From assembly GCA_023251335.1 (NCBI GenBank), contig JAHEZA010000037.1, forward strand, positions 1 to 11,473: a stretch of DNA of 11,473 nucleotides. Reading direction: 5' to 3'. Made by a program: the position numbers and the translations under genes. This stretch comes from Chitinophagaceae bacterium (GTDB lineage Bacteria; Bacteroidota; Bacteroidia; Chitinophagales; Chitinophagaceae). The notes below the pieces were generated by a model that was given only the letters and a program-made list of their open reading frames with translations, ran no database searches and was not told the DNA's origin. The stretch's first letter is position 1, and each line of letters opens with the position of its first letter. Shown here piece by piece: positions 7,705 to 11,473 of this stretch.

Positions 7705-8214
7705 TTAAACTATTTGAAGGTGAGAGATGTTTAATTTTTGTGAAATAAAATCGGTAAACCTGTACCGGGTCATTGTTTCGGGAGACAAAAAGGAAGCGCC
7801 CTGAATACGATGAAGACAATGATTTTCTCCGCAAAAGCAACTAAAAGGTGATTCCATATTCCATTCGGTAGCAGGATAGAAAAATGTAAACTCATCCCCT
7901 TTTGCAATATCACGAATGGCTATTAATTCAAAAGTGGTTGTGTCAAAAAAAATGTTTGGATTACACGAATGGTTCACGTATTGCAAGACATCCGGGCTTA
8001 AGATAATGTGTGTATTTTCATTTACTTGCAGCGTATATTTATTGGGCGTGGTTAAAATGTCTGTGGCTTCAAAAGTTCCGAAAATACTATCGGATTTTAG
8101 GGAGACTGCTGAATGCAACGATTTTTCTCCTGTGTTTTTGTTTTGATAAAGTGTCGCAAAACTATGGTGCGAAATTTTTATTAATTTCAGGAAAGAATGC
8201 GCCGGGTAATTCAT
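7705..8214 (-). CDS. Short SET-domain protein methyltransferase
   Basis: This 169-residue protein is a compact bacterial SET enzyme, predicted to transfer methyl from S-adenosylmethionine to a lysine or similar amine. NHSCNPN (81-87), GDEFTFFYPATEW with the likely catalytic Tyr113, and a post-SET cluster CFCGENHC (126-133) are present; Cys84, 126, 128 and 133 would hold one zinc. The end (IQGASFLS, then YRFTDFISQKL) matches the common short bacterial SET family. The usual N-terminal GxG motif is not visible, as is typical for this family. I chose the ATG at 8214 because homologous features begin there; an in-frame ATG at 8310 would add 32 residues (rich in Phe, Ile and Asn) that look like translated leader. 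It is the first gene of the operon and divergent from the ROK kinase gene. Confidence 0.85.
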   Translation of the reverse strand: MNYPAHSFLKLIKISHHSFATLYQNKNTGEKSLHSAVSLKSDSIFGTFEATDILTTPNKYTLQVNENTHIILSPDVLQYVNHSCNPNIFFDTTTFELIAIRDIAKGDEFTFFYPATEWNMESPFSCFCGENHCLHRIQGASFLSPETMTRYRFTDFISQKLNISHLQIV

Positions 8215-8483
8215 TGAGAATATGTGTTTAAAATTGAAAAGGATTTTTTCGTTAACTAAAGTATTATATAAACAGAAGCGAATGAAAATGTCCGGGAAAA
8301 ACTTATACACAAATGTGAATAGCTAAGAATTTTTGCGATTCCCCAGTATTTAAAAAAGTAAAAAAACAGTTGTGTTTTTGCTGAGTTTAAAAAATTCTTT
8401 TTCTATCCCAATAATCAAATACGTAGAATCGTACTTATTTTGAAACAAAGGATTTACTTTTAACAAAAATCCAGACCGGAAAC
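8215..8483. other. Divergent intergenic region between the SET operon and the sugar-kinase operon
   Basis: This 269-nt AT-rich spacer must carry promoters for both operons, but none is convincing. Near-matches to TAnnTTTG are TACTTTAG on the minus strand (8263-8256) and TTATTTTG on the plus strand (8435-8442), each with one mismatch. A 7-bp inverted repeat AAAAACA/TGTTTTT with a GTTG loop lies at 8362-8379, and GGATTT/AAATCC with an 11-nt loop at 8450-8472, just before the kinase start. Any of these could be regulatory; none is strong. Confidence 0.4.
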
Positions 8484-9245
8484 ATGTCAGAAATAAATAT
8501 AAAAATCCTGGCCATTGATATTGGAGGTTCAAATATTAAAGCAACTATATTGAACGGGGAAGGGGATTATTTGCAGGAATATGAAAGAGAAAAGACGCCT
8601 TCCCCGCCTTCACCGCAAAGCTTTGTGGCATTGATAAAGGAGATGGCAAGCCGCTTTCCGGAATACGATAGAATAGCGGCGGGATTTCCGGGATACGTCA
8701 AAAATGGCGTGGTGAAAACGGCTCCTAAATTGGGAAATGATATTTGGAAGGATTATGACCTTCAGAAACAACTTACAAAAGTGTTAGGCAAACCCGCGCT
8801 GGTAATAAATGATGCCGATCTACAAGGATTGAGCTTGGCTAAGGGTAAGGGGGTAGAGATGGTGATCACCCTTGGAACAGGCTTTGGTTCTGCGATTATC
8901 AAAGATGGCTTTTTAATTCCCCATCTCGAAATGTCGCAGCATCCAATCACAAAAAACAAAAATTATAACGATTATGTTGGAGAGGCTGCGTTAGTAAAGA
9001 TTGGCAAAAAAAAATGGAAGGAAAGAATGAAAAGGGTGCTTAACGTTCTTAACACAGTTTTTAATTACGATCATCTTTATATAAGTGGCGGAAACGCAGA
9101 ATTGCTGGATTTTAAATTAGATGCCAACGTGACCATCGAGAATAACAGGGAAGGCATTAAAGGGGGTGCTACATTATGGAGGCAGCAAAAAGGACCTGCA
9201 AAAAAGAGAATTAAAAAGAAATCAACAAAACAGATTATAAAATGA
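8484..9245 (+). CDS. ROK-family sugar kinase, polyphosphate-glucokinase-like
   Basis: The 253-residue product belongs to the ROK/ASKHA sugar kinases and is closest in layout to polyphosphate/ATP glucokinases. It shows the phosphate-1 loop AIDIGGSNIKATIL (10-23), GFPGYVKNGVVKTAP (67-81), the catalytic-base segment INDADLQGL (108-116, Asp110), the phosphate-2 loop TLGTGFGSAII (129-139) and the adenosine-motif-like YISGGNAELL (199-208). The ROK zinc motif CxCGxxGC is absent, as in polyphosphate glucokinases. The sugar-contact ExGH motif seen in relatives reads EMSQH here (149-153), so sugar specificity is uncertain. The last about 15 residues are very Lys/Arg-rich. It should phosphorylate glucose or a related sugar using polyphosphate or ATP in the cytosol. 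It overlaps the RpiB-type gene by 4 nt (ATGA), so the two are translationally coupled. Confidence 0.85.
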   Translation: MSEINIKILAIDIGGSNIKATILNGEGDYLQEYEREKTPSPPSPQSFVALIKEMASRFPEYDRIAAGFPGYVKNGVVKTAPKLGNDIWKDYDLQKQLTKVLGKPALVINDADLQGLSLAKGKGVEMVITLGTGFGSAIIKDGFLIPHLEMSQHPITKNKNYNDYVGEAALVKIGKKKWKERMKRVLNVLNTVFNYDHLYISGGNAELLDFKLDANVTIENNREGIKGGATLWRQQKGPAKKRIKKKSTKQIIK

Positions 9246-9694
9246 AAGTAGGTATTGCATGCGATCACGGAGGGTTTGAACTAAAACAGTTATTACATGC
9301 TTTTTTAATTAAAAAAGGATATGATGTCAAAGATTTTGGCGCCTATAAATTAGACAATAAAGACGACTTTCCTGATTTTGTAGTGCCACTGGCAAAAGGG
9401 GTTGCGAATAATGAAGTGGAGCGTGGAATTGCTATTTGCGGAAGTGGAGTGGGGGCGGCTGTAGCTGCTAATAAAATCGCCGGAGTTCGGGCCGCGTTAA
9501 TAAACGATCATTTTTCGGCTCACCAGGGCGTTGAGGATGATGCTATGAATGTAATTTGCCTTGGCGGAAGAGTTACCGCATATGCGGCTGCGGAAGAACT
9601 GCTTATGGCTTTCCTTAACGCAAAATACATAGGAGCGGAAAGGTTCGAAAGACGACTGAATAAGATAGCGCTCCTTGAAAAGAATTGTGATTGA
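9242..9694 (+). CDS. rpiB: RpiB/LacAB-family sugar-phosphate isomerase
   Basis: The 150-residue product is a full-length member of the RpiB/LacA/LacB family, whose best-known reaction is interconversion of ribose 5-phosphate and ribulose 5-phosphate. Visible motifs are GIACDHGGFELK (4-15, Asp8/His9), the phosphate/active-site loop GIAICGSGVGAAVAANK (62-78) with the catalytic-base Cys66, VRAALINDHFSAHQG (82-96) and MNVICLGGRV (102-111). It is the variant carrying HQGVEDDAMN rather than the SREHNDAN of the E. coli type, so the true sugar phosphate could be a relative of ribose 5-phosphate. Its ATG overlaps the kinase stop, and a HAD hydrolase gene follows 40 nt later. The setting suggests pentose-phosphate or similar sugar-phosphate metabolism. 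Confidence 0.9.
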   Translation: MKVGIACDHGGFELKQLLHAFLIKKGYDVKDFGAYKLDNKDDFPDFVVPLAKGVANNEVERGIAICGSGVGAAVAANKIAGVRAALINDHFSAHQGVEDDAMNVICLGGRVTAYAAAEELLMAFLNAKYIGAERFERRLNKIALLEKNCD

Positions 9695-9734
9695 TGTGAA
9701 GACTGTTTAATTATTTTAGAGATAATTCAAAGAA

Positions 9735-10340
9735 ATGAAAAAGCAATACAAAATTTTATTTTCAGACATCGGAGGCGTATTGCTTAAAAATGGGTGGGGG
9801 CACGAATCGAGACAGGCCGCTGCCGAAAAATTTAAGATTGATTACTCTGAAATGGATATTCTTCACGACTTCATTTTCAATGTTTGGGAAATGGGTAAAA
9901 TATCGATTGATGATTACCTTGACACCGTTGTCTTTAAGGAAAAGCGAAATTTTTCAAGAAAGGATTTTAAAGAATTTATGCTGGCGCAATCAGTACAACT
10001 TCCATATACACTTCCCTGGATGATAAAATGGAAAAACAAAAATAAGAACATCAAGATTATTTCTATCAATAATGAGCCACGTGAATTGAATGAATATAGA
10101 GTCGAAAAATTCAGACTTCACCGGTTATTCGATGCATTTATTTCTTCGTGTGAAGTGGGAATGCGAAAGCCCGATCCCGGAATCTTTAACCTCGCCATAG
10201 GTATAGCACAGGCAAAGCCCGAAGAGTGCATATATTTTGACGATCGCGTTATGCTGGTAGAGGCCGCAAAGAAGGTAGGTATTCATGCGTATCACCACAA
10301 AGATTTTGAAACCACTAAAAAGTTTCTCGAAGGCTTATAG
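9735..10340 (+). CDS. HAD-superfamily hydrolase (class IA type, DxGGV variant)
   Basis: The 201-residue product has a HAD core with a helical cap at about residues 20-90. Motif I is FSDIGGVLL (9-17) with nucleophile Asp11; motif II is Ser110 (IISINNE); motif III is Lys145 (GMRKPDPGIF); motif IV is the acid pair Asp169-Asp170 (YFDDR). The second Asp of the usual DxD motif is Gly13. A DxGGV or DxGNV motif is common in one branch of the family that includes sugar-phosphate phosphatases such as E. coli YihX, so dephosphorylation of a sugar phosphate is plausible but not shown. It lies 40 nt after the RpiB-type gene on the same strand, so the three genes probably form one operon. The exact substrate is unknown. 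Confidence 0.85.
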   Translation: MKKQYKILFSDIGGVLLKNGWGHESRQAAAEKFKIDYSEMDILHDFIFNVWEMGKISIDDYLDTVVFKEKRNFSRKDFKEFMLAQSVQLPYTLPWMIKWKNKNKNIKIISINNEPRELNEYRVEKFRLHRLFDAFISSCEVGMRKPDPGIFNLAIGIAQAKPEECIYFDDRVMLVEAAKKVGIHAYHHKDFETTKKFLEGL

Positions 10341-10556
10341 AACTATCTTCCCTTTAAATATTTAAATGTTGAACCAAAATAAGTTGCTTTTTTATAAACA
10401 GTAGACCAACATTTATCGAAGATTTTTATTTACGATTACCTCTAAGATTGGGTTGCACAGGCTGTTACAGCAAAGAGACATTTAATTAATATTTTCATTT
10501 TAATGTTTATGTCGAAATCCATGATATAACTGATGGGAGAATGGTAACAAAAATAG
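10341..10556. other. Convergent intergenic region without clear terminator
   Basis: This 216-nt AT-rich spacer separates the convergent HAD and M43 genes. It contains the 14-bp palindrome TTTAAATATTTAAA (10353-10366) and a GCTGT-T-ACAGC inverted repeat (10461-10471) whose 1-nt centre is too small to form a normal RNA loop. Neither is followed by a convincing T-run, so no terminator is called. No open frame worth naming is seen. Confidence 0.4.
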
Positions 10557-11473
10557 TTAAGGCTGTTTAATTATCTTATAAACGAAGCTTTCACTATCGT
10601 CTTCAATTCTAAGAATATACATTCCTGAAGGAAGATTACTTACATTCAAAATAGTATTTTGCGATTGAATTGTTTGGGTTTTAAATAATTTCCCTGTTAC
10701 GTCATACAGTTTTAATGTTTTTCCCAGGATGCGATCCTGTTTATTAGAAGCTATTTTTATTACATTACTGAACGGATTAGGATAAACGGTTATTTTTAAT
10801 TCAGTTTTTTCCGGGATGGGAAGCGGTCCAGCTTCTATTGCGTTGGAACTATCGCAAGCAGTTGAATTTAGGAAAGAATTTCTTGGACTTCCCAATGCAA
10901 ATAAACTTCTCATTTCTGCTTTTTGACCTTGTGTAAACATATTCATGCAACCATCATCGGTAAAGTCCATATAGTTCATAAACATATCGCCGTTCGGGTT
11001 GATGGAGCAAGACGAAAGATGAGGAAAAACAGGGCAATAGGTATTACTCGTTTCCTGCTGAGGAGTGTCTTCGATACCATCATCGCCGCAGGAGGCATCT
11101 CCCCACAAATGCTTTAAACCAAGCCAATGGCCAATTTCATGAGTTGCTGTTCTGCCTTTATTATAGGGTGCTGCTAAATTAGCTGTCGTGCCGAAGCAAC
11201 CATATTTTATTACGACTCCATCCTTTTCTGGCGGGCTCCCAGGCAAAACACCATATCCAAGTGTTCTTCCAAAAAGATTGCAGACCCAGATGTTCAGATA
11301 TCGGGATGCATCCCACGCGTCATCACCGCCCTTAGAAGAATATTTCATTTGATCATCTGCAAGAAATTGGGGCTGGTTGGTGTATTTGTGAATGATGCCC
11401 GACGTTGCTCTACCCTGTGGATCTACTTTAGCGAGGCAAAATTGTATCCTTGTATCAGCCGCTACATTTTTAA
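10557..11473 (-). CDS. Secreted M43 zinc metalloprotease with type IX sorting domain (N-terminus outside window)
   Basis: The frame stays open to the right edge, so the ATG at 11348 is internal and the true start is beyond 11473; about 304 residues are visible. The visible part opens with RIQFCLAKVDPQGRATSGI, a stretch usual in pappalysin-like (M43) proteases upstream of the active site. The zinc signature HEIGHWLGLKH is encoded at about 11117-11149, and the Met-turn region is NYMDFTDDGCMNMFT. Paired Cys around these motifs suggest disulfides, consistent with secretion. The last about 80 residues (from ITVYPNPFSN to SFVYKIIKQP) form a type IX secretion sorting domain, including KLYDVTGKL and LPSGMYILRI. 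It should cross the inner membrane via an N-terminal signal not seen here, then leave through the type IX system, probably as an extracellular or surface protease. The M43 and sorting calls are firm; the substrate is unknown. Confidence 0.93.
   Translation of the reverse strand, partial: KNVAADTRIQFCLAKVDPQGRATSGIIHKYTNQPQFLADDQMKYSSKGGDDAWDASRYLNIWVCNLFGRTLGYGVLPGSPPEKDGVVIKYGCFGTTANLAAPYNKGRTATHEIGHWLGLKHLWGDASCGDDGIEDTPQQETSNTYCPVFPHLSSCSINPNGDMFMNYMDFTDDGCMNMFTQGQKAEMRSLFALGSPRNSFLNSTACDSSNAIEAGPLPIPEKTELKITVYPNPFSNVIKIASNKQDRILGKTLKLYDVTGKLFKTQTIQSQNTILNVSNLPSGMYILRIEDDSESFVYKIIKQP

Noticed and set aside
8215..8310. Upstream ATG at 8310 as start of the short SET protein.
   Set aside because: The added 32 residues look like translated AT-rich leader; the domain's usual N-terminus fits the ATG at 8214.
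10353..10366. AT-only 14-bp palindrome as terminator or operator.
   Set aside because: TTTAAATATTTAAA is low-complexity, forms a weak stem and has no T-run; such palindromes are common in AT-rich spacers.
11346..11348. ATG at 11348 as true start of the M43 protease.
   Set aside because: The frame stays open to the window edge with typical M43 residues (FCLAKVDPQG), and no signal peptide follows this ATG.

Overview
The window looks like chromosomal DNA from a member of the Bacteroidota, plausibly a Chitinophagaceae-like soil or freshwater bacterium. The phylum call rests on four things: a C-terminal type IX secretion sorting domain on an M43 metalloprotease, a small DUF4114 lipoprotein, promoter-like TAnnTTTG boxes, and AT-rich leaders without Shine-Dalgarno motifs. 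The family-level guess is inference. I see no RNA genes, insertion sequences or CRISPR arrays.

Layout. (1) 33-947 (-): an orphan membrane-anchored coiled-coil protein, divergent from (2) 1156-3597 (+), a membrane pyrophosphatase (hppA) with an unusual placement of its ion-gate glutamate and a C-terminal extension of about 110 residues. (3) 3776-4507 (-): a DUF4114 lipoprotein with a good Bacteroidota promoter, convergent with hppA. (4) 4508-5093: a long gap holding that promoter, a strong 11-bp hairpin and a possible decayed reading frame. (5) 5094-8214 (-): a tight three-gene operon of a short SET-domain protein, a Ddl-like ATP-grasp ligase and an ATP-grasp-SET fusion. (6) 8484-10340 (+): a divergent sugar-phosphate operon of a ROK/polyphosphate-glucokinase-like kinase, an RpiB-type isomerase (4-nt overlap) and a HAD hydrolase. 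(7) 10557-11473 (-): the C-terminal part of a secreted M43 metalloprotease that runs off the right edge.

The most interesting part is block 5. Two paralogous ATP-grasp enzymes, which should form an amide or peptide bond using ATP, are encoded with two SET enzymes, which should transfer methyl groups to lysine or another amine. One pair is fused in a single chain. Both SET modules keep the NHSC signature and a post-SET zinc-binding cysteine cluster; both ligase modules keep the ATP-binding core but not the Ddl substrate-binding sequences. This predicts a pathway that ligates and N-methylates an amino acid, peptide or protein tail. The substrate cannot be read from the sequence. Block 6 probably does ordinary phosphorylation and isomerisation of sugars feeding the pentose-phosphate pathway; I see no functional link between blocks 5 and 6 beyond adjacency.
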